A DNA stretch of 64,000 nucleotides, taken from the NCBI RefSeq assembly GCF_009746585.1, contig NZ_WRPO01000002.1, positions 248,001-312,000 of the forward strand. Reading direction: 5' to 3'. The DNA comes from Novosphingobium aquimarinum. Its GTDB lineage: Bacteria; Pseudomonadota; Alphaproteobacteria; Sphingomonadales; Sphingomonadaceae. How positions within the stretch are numbered: the stretch's first letter is position 1; the number at the start of each line of letters is the position of its first letter. A program made the translations under genes and the position numbers. The notes beneath the pieces are model-generated. The model did no database searches. It worked only from the letters and a program-made list of their open reading frames with translations, and was not told the DNA's origin. Shown here piece after piece: positions 25,334-33,064 of this stretch.

Positions 25334-26692
25334 TTAGCCGAAGTTGATGAGGTCGAAACCGACCGCGAGCTCAGCGGACTGCTCGTCGAACACGAAGCCC
25401 GTGAAATCGTCGGGCAGGATGTCCTCGACAACGATATCGTTGAAGATCGTGTTGCCGTCGCTGAACGTGATGCGGATATCGTTACCAACCGAAGCGATGG
25501 AATAATCATCCGAATCGCCCATGATCGTGATGGTATCGTCGTCGCCCACGCCGGTGAGGATCACGTTGGTGACCGCATCGACATCATCGACGAAGTTCAC
25601 TGCAGCATCCGCCGCATCGTCAAGCGTCACCGACGAGCTGTTCGTGCCCACGTCGATCGACACATCCATCGGACCCGTGGGATCGTTGGGATCCATGTCG
25701 TCCGCGAGGGTGATGTTGATCGTCTGCGTAGCCGAGAGACCCGCTTCATCGGTGCCGGTCAGCACGAAGCTGTCGGTACCGAAGTAGTTGTCGTCGGGCG
25801 TGTAGGTCAGCGTTCCATCGTCATTGACTTCGATGGAACCGTGCGCCGGATCGGTGAACGTGAAGGTCAGGTCTTCGCCATCGGGATCGGTGATGGTCGG
25901 AGTGATGACCAGGTCCTGATCTTCGGTACCCGTAACCGCAAGCGTGGCATCGCCCGCAACCGGGGCGTCGTTCACGGGCGTGACGGGGATCGTCACGGTC
26001 TGGCTGGCACTTGCCGTGCCGTCGCTGACGTTGACGACAACCGTGGCATTGCCATTGAAGTCATCGGCAGGAACGAAGGTGACGGTGCCGTTGCTGATCG
26101 TGGCCGTGCCGCCGGTAATGGTACCGAGGGTGTAGGTCAGAGGATCGTTGTCGGCGTCGGTGGCAGTCACGGTGAACGTCGTGCCATCCGAATCTTCAGC
26201 GATCGCAGCCACGGTCGGCGCAGTGCCGAACACGGGGGCCACGTTAAGCGGGGGAAGATCCTGATCGTCGTCGTCACCGCCATCGGCGAGGACGTAGATA
26301 CCGAGACCGACCAGCGCGACCGCGCCGATCAGAAGGACGGTGCCGCCGGGACCGCCGCCTTCCTGGGCGTAGCCCACGGATTCGACTTCGCCGGCTTCGG
26401 TAACGAGCGAACCGCTCGATGCCGCGGCCTGCGCGAGTTCACCAGCGAACGAAAAATTCGCGGCGAGTGCGGTTTCGGAAGCCTCCTCACGGCTTTCCTT
26501 ACCTTCCTTGGCGTCATCCGCCTGGGCAAGAATTACCTTTTCGGATTCTTCGGTAACGCGGGCTTCCTTACCAACGACCTTTGCGTCGTCTTCAGGGATT
26601 GGCTGCGCCTGCTCGGCCGCGTGGGCCTGCTTTCCCTTGTGGACCAGCGGCTTAGCAGCCTTTGCCGGCGCCGTTACGACTTTAGTGCTCAT
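25334..26692 (-). CDS. Membrane-spanning protein with cadherin-like repeats
   Basis: 452 residues, start with GGGGGA upstream. Residues 1-115 are a long Ala/Glu/Lys-rich segment without a signal peptide. A single strong hydrophobic helix follows at about 117-136 (TVLLIGAVALVGLGIYVLAD), then an Asp tract (GGDDDDQD). Two cadherin-like/bacterial Ig-like repeats come next: VAPVFGTAPTVAAIAEDSDG...DDFNGNATVVVNVSDGTASA and NDAPVAGDATLAVTGTEDQD...DNYFGTDSFVLTGTDEAGLS. The last 110 residues are very acidic with beta-repeat character (GVGDDDTITIMGDSDDYSI) and end FDEQSAELAVGFDLINFG. It sits between the exporter genes and the two giant proteins, so it could be an anchor, retention factor or co-secreted component. 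No named homologue is recognised. Confidence 0.75.
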   Translation of the reverse strand: MSTKVVTAPAKAAKPLVHKGKQAHAAEQAQPIPEDDAKVVGKEARVTEESEKVILAQADDAKEGKESREEASETALAANFSFAGELAQAAASSGSLVTEAGEVESVGYAQEGGGPGGTVLLIGAVALVGLGIYVLADGGDDDDQDLPPLNVAPVFGTAPTVAAIAEDSDGTTFTVTATDADNDPLTYTLGTITGGTATISNGTVTFVPADDFNGNATVVVNVSDGTASASQTVTIPVTPVNDAPVAGDATLAVTGTEDQDLVITPTITDPDGEDLTFTFTDPAHGSIEVNDDGTLTYTPDDNYFGTDSFVLTGTDEAGLSATQTINITLADDMDPNDPTGPMDVSIDVGTNSSSVTLDDAADAAVNFVDDVDAVTNVILTGVGDDDTITIMGDSDDYSIASVGNDIRITFSDGNTIFNDIVVEDILPDDFTGFVFDEQSAELAVGFDLINFG

Positions 26693-26969
26693 CTATTCCC
26701 CCAACATGGAACCGAGGCTCGGGACAAAATCTACTCCCTGCAATTCGTCCGTTAACAAGCCCATCCGCACTTTGCCAAAGCTATTAAAACCACAACGATG
26801 CCATTTTGGTTGTGTGATGGCTGTTTTCCCTACCGCAGCGCGGTGAAGACCCCTCAGACAGCGGCAGATAGAAGGTGAATTCGGCACTTCTCACCGCAAG
26901 TATTGAAAATTACAAGATAATTTGCCTGCTGTGGATTTAGTGTCACAGAGATGACCGATTCGACACGTT
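26693..26969 (-). promoter_or_regulatory. AT-rich upstream region of the cadherin-repeat gene
   Basis: No ORF is credible in this stretch. It is noticeably richer in A and T than the flanking genes (e.g. TTTTAATAG, AATTACAAGATAATTTG), as expected of a promoter for the surface-protein genes. Read on the minus strand, GTTAAC occurs in the presumed leader, and GGGGGA precedes the start. I could not settle on one -35/-10 pair, so the exact promoter is open. Confidence 0.5.
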
Positions 26970-27010
26970 GCTGCGGGAAAGCCGGCACCAGTTCCGTGCT
27001 TTCCCGCAGC
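26970..27010 (-). terminator. Long perfect hairpin 10 nt after hlyD-like gene
   Basis: GCTGCGGGAAAGC (26970-26982) and GCTTTCCCGCAGC (26998-27010) form a 13-bp perfect stem with a 15-nt loop. It is placed right after the stop of the adaptor gene, before the surface-protein genes. No U-run follows on the minus strand, so it may act as a partial terminator, an mRNA 3'-end stabiliser, or a processing site that sets exporter and substrate expression apart. Confidence 0.65.
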
Positions 27011-27020
27011 CGCGTAAGCA

Positions 27021-28190
27021 TCAGCGCTCGGTCATCGCCTCGCTCATGGTCTTGTTGATCGGCTTGGTCAGATAGTGCCAGACCGTGTTCTTGCCGGTCT
27101 GAATCTCGGCAGTGGCGGTCATGCCCGGCTGAATTTCGATGGTTTCGCCCTGCAAGTGCGGCTTCATCGGGCTCGTATCGACCTTCACGTGGACCCGATA
27201 GTAGACCTGCTCACCGCTCGGGGTCTGCTCGGTCAGGGTGTCCGGGCTGATATAGATCACTTCGCCGTTCGCCGATCCGTAGATGCCGGCATCGTAAGCG
27301 TCGAACTTGATACTCGCCGGCTGGCCGACGCGGACGAAGGCGACGTCCTTGGGCGACATCTTGGCTTCGACGATCAGTTCGTCACCTGTCGGAACGATCG
27401 TCATGATCTCGTCGCTGGGTCGCAGCACGCCGCCGACGGTGGTCAGCTTGATGTTCTTCACGATGCCATCGCTGGGCGCGTAGATCTTCGTGTCCGACAG
27501 CGCATCGGTGCGCTGGGCGAGCACTTCGCGCGCGGTCACGAGGTCTTCCTCGGTCTTGGTGTACTCGGTCTGGAGGTCGGACAGGTACTTGTTGCGCACG
27601 TTGACGATCTGCGATTCGATGTCCGACACGCTGCGCTGCAACCGCAGGACGTCGGCGCGGCTGACGTCACCCTGCTCGAGCAGGGGCATGTTCATGTTGA
27701 GCTCCTGATTCATCAGGCCGAGCATCTGGCGCAAGGACGAGAGCTGATCGTTCAAGGCCTGGCGGCGCTTGGTATAAAGCAGCGTCTGGTTGTTCACGAA
27801 CTCGGGCCACGCCTGCACTTCGGGCGGGAAGGAAAGTGGGCGATCGAACAGCTCGGCGTTGATTCGCGACATCGTCGAAAGGAGCGAGGCGACTTTGCCC
27901 TGCGCCTCGCTGGTCGAGGCGCGCAGCTTGACGTCCTCGAGCTGGACGAGCTGCTGGCCCTTCTTGATCTTGTCGCCCTCGCGCACGAAGATCTTTTCGA
28001 TCTGGCCGCCGTCGGTGCTCTGAATGACCTGGATTCGGCCGGTCGGGATGACTTGCCCCGGCGCGCGGCTGACCTGATCGAGTTCCGCCCAGAACGACCA
28101 GGTGATCGCAAGCACCAGAAAGGCGAGCACGGAGAAGACGACGATCGTCGACTGATTGAACCATCGGTTCTTGAAGCTGGCGGAGACCAT
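27021..28190 (-). CDS. Type I secretion membrane fusion protein (HlyD/LapC family)
   Basis: 389 residues. One N-terminal membrane helix (about 14-34, STIVVFSVLAFLVLAITWSF), then APGQVIPTGRIQVIQSTDGG and QIEKIFVREGDKIKKGQQLV (lipoyl half). A long alpha-helical hairpin follows (e.g. SDIESQIVNVRNKYLSDLQT), then the second lipoyl half (DTKIYAPSDGIVKNIKLTTV) and the HlyD C-terminal signature (ETIEIQPGMTATAEIQTGKN). It bridges the ABC exporter and TolC-like channel. Its ATG overlaps the stop of the ABC gene by one base (TAATG). It is the last gene of the exporter operon; a strong hairpin follows. Confidence 0.95.
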   Translation of the reverse strand: MVSASFKNRWFNQSTIVVFSVLAFLVLAITWSFWAELDQVSRAPGQVIPTGRIQVIQSTDGGQIEKIFVREGDKIKKGQQLVQLEDVKLRASTSEAQGKVASLLSTMSRINAELFDRPLSFPPEVQAWPEFVNNQTLLYTKRRQALNDQLSSLRQMLGLMNQELNMNMPLLEQGDVSRADVLRLQRSVSDIESQIVNVRNKYLSDLQTEYTKTEEDLVTAREVLAQRTDALSDTKIYAPSDGIVKNIKLTTVGGVLRPSDEIMTIVPTGDELIVEAKMSPKDVAFVRVGQPASIKFDAYDAGIYGSANGEVIYISPDTLTEQTPSGEQVYYRVHVKVDTSPMKPHLQGETIEIQPGMTATAEIQTGKNTVWHYLTKPINKTMSEAMTER

Positions 28191-30361
28191 TATGCCTTAG
28201 CTCCTTCCTGACTGCGCTTTGGGGTGATCGTGACCTGCTTGCCCTGCGTGGAGGTGGTGGTGGCGGCGACGGTGTTGCTAGTGGCTGCCGTCGGCTGCTG
28301 GCCCGCCTGGTTGGGGCGCAGACGCTTCATCACTTCCGCGGTCGGGCCGTCCATCGCGATCTGGCCGTTGGCGACGAGCAGCACGCGGCTGACCAGATTG
28401 ACGAGCTGAAGCTTGTGCGTGACCATGACCAAAGTGGTTTCGGACGAAAAGCGCTGGGTGATGGTCCGCAGCACCAGCGCCTCGGTGTCGACGTCGAGAT
28501 TCGAGGTCGGCTCGTCGAGCAGCAGCAGCTTGGGCTGCGCGAGCAGCAGGCGCGTAAGGCCGGTCAGCGTGCGCTGTCCGCCGGAAAGACCACGCCCGCC
28601 TTCGCTGATCGGCAGATCGAGCCCGCGCGGATGCGAAGTGATCAGCGAGGCCAGACCAGTGGCCTGAGCTGCTTCCATGATTTTGTCGTCGCCCGGATCG
28701 GGGATACCCAGAGTCAGGTTATCGCGCAGGCTGCCGTTCACGAGGCGATAGTCCTGCGGCAGATAGCCGATCGTGCCGCGCAGGATATCTTCGGCGACCT
28801 GAGTCATGTCGAGCCGGTCGATCAGGATTTGCCCCTTCTGCGGCGGGTAGAGCCCGCTCATGAGCTTGAGCAACGTCGACTTGCCCGACCCGACGCCACC
28901 GATCATGCCGATGCGTTCGCCGGTGCCGATTTCCAGCTTGGGGACGTTGATGCCGGTCCTGCCGCCCTGATAGACGAATTCCACGTCCTTGAACGACAAC
29001 GCCGGCGCCAGTCGTGCCGGGCGCAGCTGCTCGACGTCGTGCTGCCGGTCGACCGGAAGCGCGAGAATGCCGTCGAGCATCTTGAGCGCGGAGCGCGAAT
29101 AGCTCCACTGCACCAGCAGGTTCGGCAGCTGCGCGATCAGCGGTCCGTTGACGCGACCCGCGAGGATCGAACAGGCAATCAGGCCGCCGAGCGAAATCCG
29201 ATTCGAAAAGACCTCGTAGGATCCCCAGGCGATCAGGCAGACGTAAGTCGCCTGCTGCAGGACGCCGAAGATGGAACCCGCCTTGGCCTGGAGCTTCTTG
29301 GTGGGGACCTCGGATTCGTGCAGTTCGTCGAGCAGCGCGCTCCAGCGCGACAGCATGTACCACTGGCCGCGATTCGCCTTCACCGTTTCGGCCGCGTCGA
29401 GCGCTTCCACCAGCAGGCCGTTCTTGCGGTTGCTGCTGACTTGGGTCCGTTCCGTATCCTTGCGGATCAGGCGGGCGAAGATCAGCGCAATGCAGATCGA
29501 CAACGGGAACGCGACGAGGAGCACCAGCGAGATGACGCCGCCCAGCAGCGCGACGACCCCGATGAAGAGCAGCGCGAACGGAAGGTCGGCAAAAGCGAAC
29601 ACGATCCCGGAGGAGATCATGGAGCGCACTTGCTCCTGGCCACGCAACTGCGCGGCCATGGTGCCGACCGAAGGCGGGCGCGCATCGAGCCGCGCTTCGG
29701 CGGCACGCGAGAAGAAGAATTCCGACACCTCGGTATCGATATGCGCCGCCTCGCGCTCCATCAGGTTGGCGCGCACGACTCGCAGCGTGAAGTCGAAGGC
29801 GAAGGCGATGAACACACCCACGGTAAGGACGAACAGCGTCGAGAACGCCCCGCGCGGGACGACCCGATCATAGACCTGCATCGTATAAAGGCTCGTCACG
29901 AGCGCGATGAAGTTGACGACCACGGTCGCGACGATCGCCACGACGATGACGTTCTTGCGCCGCAAGACCGCCGTCTTGAAGACGTCGATAGCGCGGGTGA
30001 ACGGCTGCTGGCCTGCCGGCAGCGGGATCACGACCTCGTAGAGAGTCGCCTTGTCGGCGTCTTCCCAGACCGCGGCGATGCCGTGGCGCATGATCTGGAG
30101 ACGATTGTCCGACTCCAGGCGCTCGGCCACGGCCCAGCCATGGTCCGGATGAAACACCAGCAGCGGGAAGTCGTTGGCGCGCGGCGGCGTCCGCAACGCG
30201 TTCGGCGGCGCCCAGCCGATCGCGGAAATGAAGGCGGCCAGGCCTTCTTCATCCTCGCGCGTTACCTCCTGGGCCGAATCGGCCCACTCGGGCTTCAGTT
30301 CGATCCTGCGCAGCAGCGCGAGGTCCGATATCGACGTCTGAATTGCATTGGCCACTGTCAT
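28190..30361 (-). CDS. Type I secretion ABC transporter (permease-ATPase), LapB/HlyB-like
   Basis: 723 residues. The start at 30361 forms ATGA with the TolC-gene stop; a longer upstream start is rejected. Residues 1-120 resemble the N-terminal C39-peptidase-like domain of HlyB-type exporters (DFPLLVFHPDHGWAVAERLE) but with no catalytic cysteine, so cleavage of leader peptides is not expected. The membrane domain (about 135-420) is followed by the ATPase: Walker A GGVGSGKS (488-495), signature LSGGQ (592-596) and Walker B KLLLLDE (611-617). A Thr/Ala/Gln-rich tail follows. It exports unfolded proteins with C-terminal signals directly across both membranes. The expected substrates are the giant proteins downstream. 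Confidence 0.95.
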   Translation of the reverse strand: MTVANAIQTSISDLALLRRIELKPEWADSAQEVTREDEEGLAAFISAIGWAPPNALRTPPRANDFPLLVFHPDHGWAVAERLESDNRLQIMRHGIAAVWEDADKATLYEVVIPLPAGQQPFTRAIDVFKTAVLRRKNVIVVAIVATVVVNFIALVTSLYTMQVYDRVVPRGAFSTLFVLTVGVFIAFAFDFTLRVVRANLMEREAAHIDTEVSEFFFSRAAEARLDARPPSVGTMAAQLRGQEQVRSMISSGIVFAFADLPFALLFIGVVALLGGVISLVLLVAFPLSICIALIFARLIRKDTERTQVSSNRKNGLLVEALDAAETVKANRGQWYMLSRWSALLDELHESEVPTKKLQAKAGSIFGVLQQATYVCLIAWGSYEVFSNRISLGGLIACSILAGRVNGPLIAQLPNLLVQWSYSRSALKMLDGILALPVDRQHDVEQLRPARLAPALSFKDVEFVYQGGRTGINVPKLEIGTGERIGMIGGVGSGKSTLLKLMSGLYPPQKGQILIDRLDMTQVAEDILRGTIGYLPQDYRLVNGSLRDNLTLGIPDPGDDKIMEAAQATGLASLITSHPRGLDLPISEGGRGLSGGQRTLTGLTRLLLAQPKLLLLDEPTSNLDVDTEALVLRTITQRFSSETTLVMVTHKLQLVNLVSRVLLVANGQIAMDGPTAEVMKRLRPNQAGQQPTAATSNTVAATTTSTQGKQVTITPKRSQEGAKA

Positions 30362-32010
30362 TGCCCCGTTTCCTGGCTTTCCGGGATGCGCATTCCGGCA
30401 TTGGTCTGATCGCTGAAGACCGGACGCCAACGCCCGCTTTCCAGCAAGAGTTTGGTCGCGGTCGCAAGCGCGGTCATTTCTGCATCGGTCTTGCCGATGG
30501 CGTTGTTCACGGCCTCACGCAGCGCGTTCATCACGTCGAGCCACGATCGGCGGCCGGCGATGAACTGCCGGGTGTAGCTTTCGCTGACTCGTGCCGACGT
30601 CGCGGCGGCATCGGTGGAAATCACGGCACGGGCCTTGGCGGCTTCGAAATTGATGATGTCAGCTGCGACCTCGCGCCGCAATTCCTGTTCCGCGACCCGG
30701 ACGTTTTCGATCGCGGTCTGGATGCGGGCCTGCGCGCTGTTGACGTCGGCAAGCGCGCTCAATCCCGAACCGGTCTGCGAGCGCAGGACCACGCCCACAC
30801 GGCTGCCGAAGACATCGGAATAGGAATACTGCGCGTTGACCTGCGGGAGAATGGCGGCGCGGCGCAGATCCAGATCGGCGCGCGAAATGTCGGCCTCCGA
30901 GCGGCGGCGGCTGATCTGGGGATCGTAGGCGACTGCCTGTTCCTCCAGTGTGGTCTTGCTGGCGAGGTCGAGCGCGGGATCGAAAAACGGGATCGGCCCA
31001 AGATCGTAGCTCGGATCCGCCACGAGCTGCGCGAGAACGCGCAGATTGGTTTCGCGTGCGGCTTGCGAGACCGTATATTCCTGCTGGATCTGCGCGGCAC
31101 GCGAACGCGCCAGCTCCAGGTCGGCCTGCGGGCTGACTTCCTGCGCGACGCGGCGCTCCATCGTCTCGACCAGCCGGAGATGCTCGGCAAGGCTTTCCTT
31201 GAGCAGCTGTTCGCGCAATGTCAGGCGCGCGATCTCGAAGTAGACTTGCGAGACCGTCAAAGCGAGCTGCTGCACGGTTTCGACGTACTGCGCGGAGCTG
31301 ACGTCCTCCTGCGCGCGGGCGCGGCGGATGTTCGCCGAAATCCGGCCACCCGCCCAGATCGGCGCCTCGACCACCACTTCGGGCTGCGGCGAGCCTCGAT
31401 CGTCGAGATAGGCGAGATTGCCGGTGAGGCTGGGGAAGCGCTGCCACTTGGCGGAACTGACGTCTGAATTCGCGGCCCGCAAGGCCGAGCGCGCGGCGAG
31501 GGCCGATGGGTAATTGCGGGTCACGATCTGCACCGCTTCCTCGAGCGCCGGCGGCACTACGCGGGCCGGCTCGGTCCAGCCGATCGCGGGAAGATTGCCC
31601 TTGCGCTGCTTGGGCGACGGCGGACCATACAGCGCGTCTGGCGCAATGGTCGGCCGACCGGGATCGTAGACGGGACCGACCATCGCCGGCGCGTCATTGC
31701 GGGGGGGCACAGCGACACCGGGCATCGGTGCCATGACATCGCCCGATGCGGCAGTGTCCGGCGCCGAAGGCACAGCGACGGTCGTATCGTCGGTGGCATC
31801 GAAAGCGGAATCGAACTGATCGTTGGCGCCTTGCCGGGCGGCCACGTCCGGATCCGGGATCGGCTGCAGAGTCGACGCCTGACCGCCGTCGTCGGCCAGC
31901 GCCGGCAGCGACAGGCAGAGCGTCGGTGCCACCGCGGCGATACCGGCAAGGAGCAGCGATCGCGACTTCAATTTGAGGATTGCCGCGATGGCAGGAGCGG
32001 ATTGCGTCAA
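30358..32010 (-). CDS. TolC-family outer-membrane channel of the type I system
   Basis: 550 residues. A TTG at 32010 is the only plausible in-frame start and gives a signal peptide (SRSLLLAGIAAVAPTLCLSL, cleaved after PALA). Mature residues up to about 125 are an unusual Asp/Pro/Ala-rich low-complexity extension. Next come two TolC/OEP repeats: LEEAVQIVTRNYPSALAARS, QRFPSLTGNLAYLDDRGSPQ, APIWAGGRISANIRRARAQE, and in the second half AAILPQVNAQYSYSDVFGSR, QFIAGRRSWLDVMNALREAV. It is of the AggA/LapE class. The stop overlaps the ABC start, and a MarR-like gene ends 46 nt upstream. Confidence 0.92.
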   Translation of the reverse strand: MTQSAPAIAAILKLKSRSLLLAGIAAVAPTLCLSLPALADDGGQASTLQPIPDPDVAARQGANDQFDSAFDATDDTTVAVPSAPDTAASGDVMAPMPGVAVPPRNDAPAMVGPVYDPGRPTIAPDALYGPPSPKQRKGNLPAIGWTEPARVVPPALEEAVQIVTRNYPSALAARSALRAANSDVSSAKWQRFPSLTGNLAYLDDRGSPQPEVVVEAPIWAGGRISANIRRARAQEDVSSAQYVETVQQLALTVSQVYFEIARLTLREQLLKESLAEHLRLVETMERRVAQEVSPQADLELARSRAAQIQQEYTVSQAARETNLRVLAQLVADPSYDLGPIPFFDPALDLASKTTLEEQAVAYDPQISRRRSEADISRADLDLRRAAILPQVNAQYSYSDVFGSRVGVVLRSQTGSGLSALADVNSAQARIQTAIENVRVAEQELRREVAADIINFEAAKARAVISTDAAATSARVSESYTRQFIAGRRSWLDVMNALREAVNNAIGKTDAEMTALATATKLLLESGRWRPVFSDQTNAGMRIPESQETGQ

Positions 32011-32056
32011 GGTCGGGTATTCCCAGAATTCTGCAGGAAATGCGGCGGCAGCGTCT

Positions 32057-32461
32057 TCAGACGTTGTCCGTGGTCAGCGGCATGGAGGGATCGAGGCTGA
32101 GATTGCGCACGCGCTGGTCCCCCTTGTCCCTCGCCTGCGACACGACCCCGGCCTGTTTGAGCCGCTCGAGTACGGCATAGAAACCACGATAGGATACTCC
32201 CGCAAGCTGCATGGCCGTGGTTACTGAAAGCGTCCCTTGCAGCTTGAGGTGGATGAGGACTCGCGCTTCGGGCGTCAGGATACGAATGCCATGCTTTTCG
32301 TGAATCTGCGCATCGAGTTCGAGCAGGCTCCGCCAGTTCTGGCCACGCCGCTCGGTTCCCGTCTTGCCGGACTTTTCTCCAACGCCATGTTCACCGTCGG
32401 ACTTATCGGCATCCAGTCCTGCGGCGGCGGCACTGTCGGGCCCTCCTCGCGAATCGTCCAC
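32057..32461 (-). CDS. MarR-like winged-helix regulator heading the exporter operon
   Basis: 134 residues from GTG 32461 with AGAGG 4 nt upstream. The first 40 residues are hydrophilic and probably disordered. Residues 42-125 form a winged helix: LTPEARVLIHLKLQGTLSVT, TAMQLAGVSYRGFYAVLERL (recognition helix), KQAGVVSQARDKGDQRVRNL (wing). The gene precedes the TolC-like gene by 46 nt on the same strand, so the regulator is probably co-transcribed with, and may autoregulate, the secretion operon. An AATTG-N6-CAATT inverted repeat lies just upstream of the start. The ligand or signal is unknown. Confidence 0.82.
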   Translation of the reverse strand: MDDSRGGPDSAAAAGLDADKSDGEHGVGEKSGKTGTERRGQNWRSLLELDAQIHEKHGIRILTPEARVLIHLKLQGTLSVTTAMQLAGVSYRGFYAVLERLKQAGVVSQARDKGDQRVRNLSLDPSMPLTTDNV

Positions 32462-32486
32462 TAAACCTCTGCACTATTTATCTGCA

Positions 32487-32502
32487 AATTGAGCATGCAA
32501 TT
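32487..32502. promoter_or_regulatory. Inverted repeat AATTG-N6-CAATT upstream of the MarR-like gene
   Basis: Perfect 5-base arms lie around AGCATG, 26 nt before the GTG start, in an AT-rich stretch that also holds GATAAT on the minus strand. The location and dimer spacing are typical of a MarR autoregulatory operator. Binding by the adjacent gene product is inference. Confidence 0.45.
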
Positions 32503-33064
32503 ATCACATCGAATCTCGGATAGGCGGCCAACTAGTGTCATATTGGCGCGATATCCAGCAAAAGTTCCCGGATACCGTCATATCTGTGGAAAATAAGCGC
32601 GAGAATTGCTGGCGACGGCCTGAGCAAAGCGGTCGGATCGCCATGCCCCGGCGGGGTCAGCGCGTCGGTCACGAGCACCACTCGCCAGGAATAGCGACGG
32701 ATCGAGGCCCGCGACCGGTTGGATGATTCCAAGTGAAGCCGCGCCTTCCTATTGAAATCAAGGGATTTTCTAAAGGCCGCATAGAGGCGGGCGACGGCAA
32801 CGCGCGTCGGCTCGAGAATCTTGCGAAGCGGTTGCCCGATGCGCGACCGCTAACCGGATCCAGCGGGCCACCATCCCTTCAGCTGGGCCGGTGTGACCAC
32901 CGCTTTGCAGCCAAGACGGTGGTAATCTGTATTTTTGGGTCTATAGCTGCGCCGTCCCGGCCCTCCGGCGCGTTTTCGCGAACGATCGCTTCGGGCTGTC
33001 GCAACGGCTTCGCCGGTTCGCGGAGCAAGCAGGGTGGCTGACCCTGAAAAGGAGAGTATCGTCG
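32503..33064. other. About 560-bp non-coding divergent region between the two regulators
   Basis: Open frames here (32535-32726, 32733-33041) have no family resemblance or ribosome site and look non-coding. Visible items are AT-rich promoter-like DNA at 32503-32600 and an ACCACCG/CGGTGGT 7-bp inverted repeat at 32896-32923 followed by AATCTGTATTTTT. An AAAGGAGAG ribosome site at about 33047-33055 serves the plus-strand regulator. The length is large for this compact genome, so a small RNA or complex control region is possible. Confidence 0.5.

Noticed and set aside
32733..33041. 102-codon plus-strand open frame upstream of the receiver-MarR gene
   Set aside because: No ribosome site, no recognisable protein features, composition like non-coding DNA.
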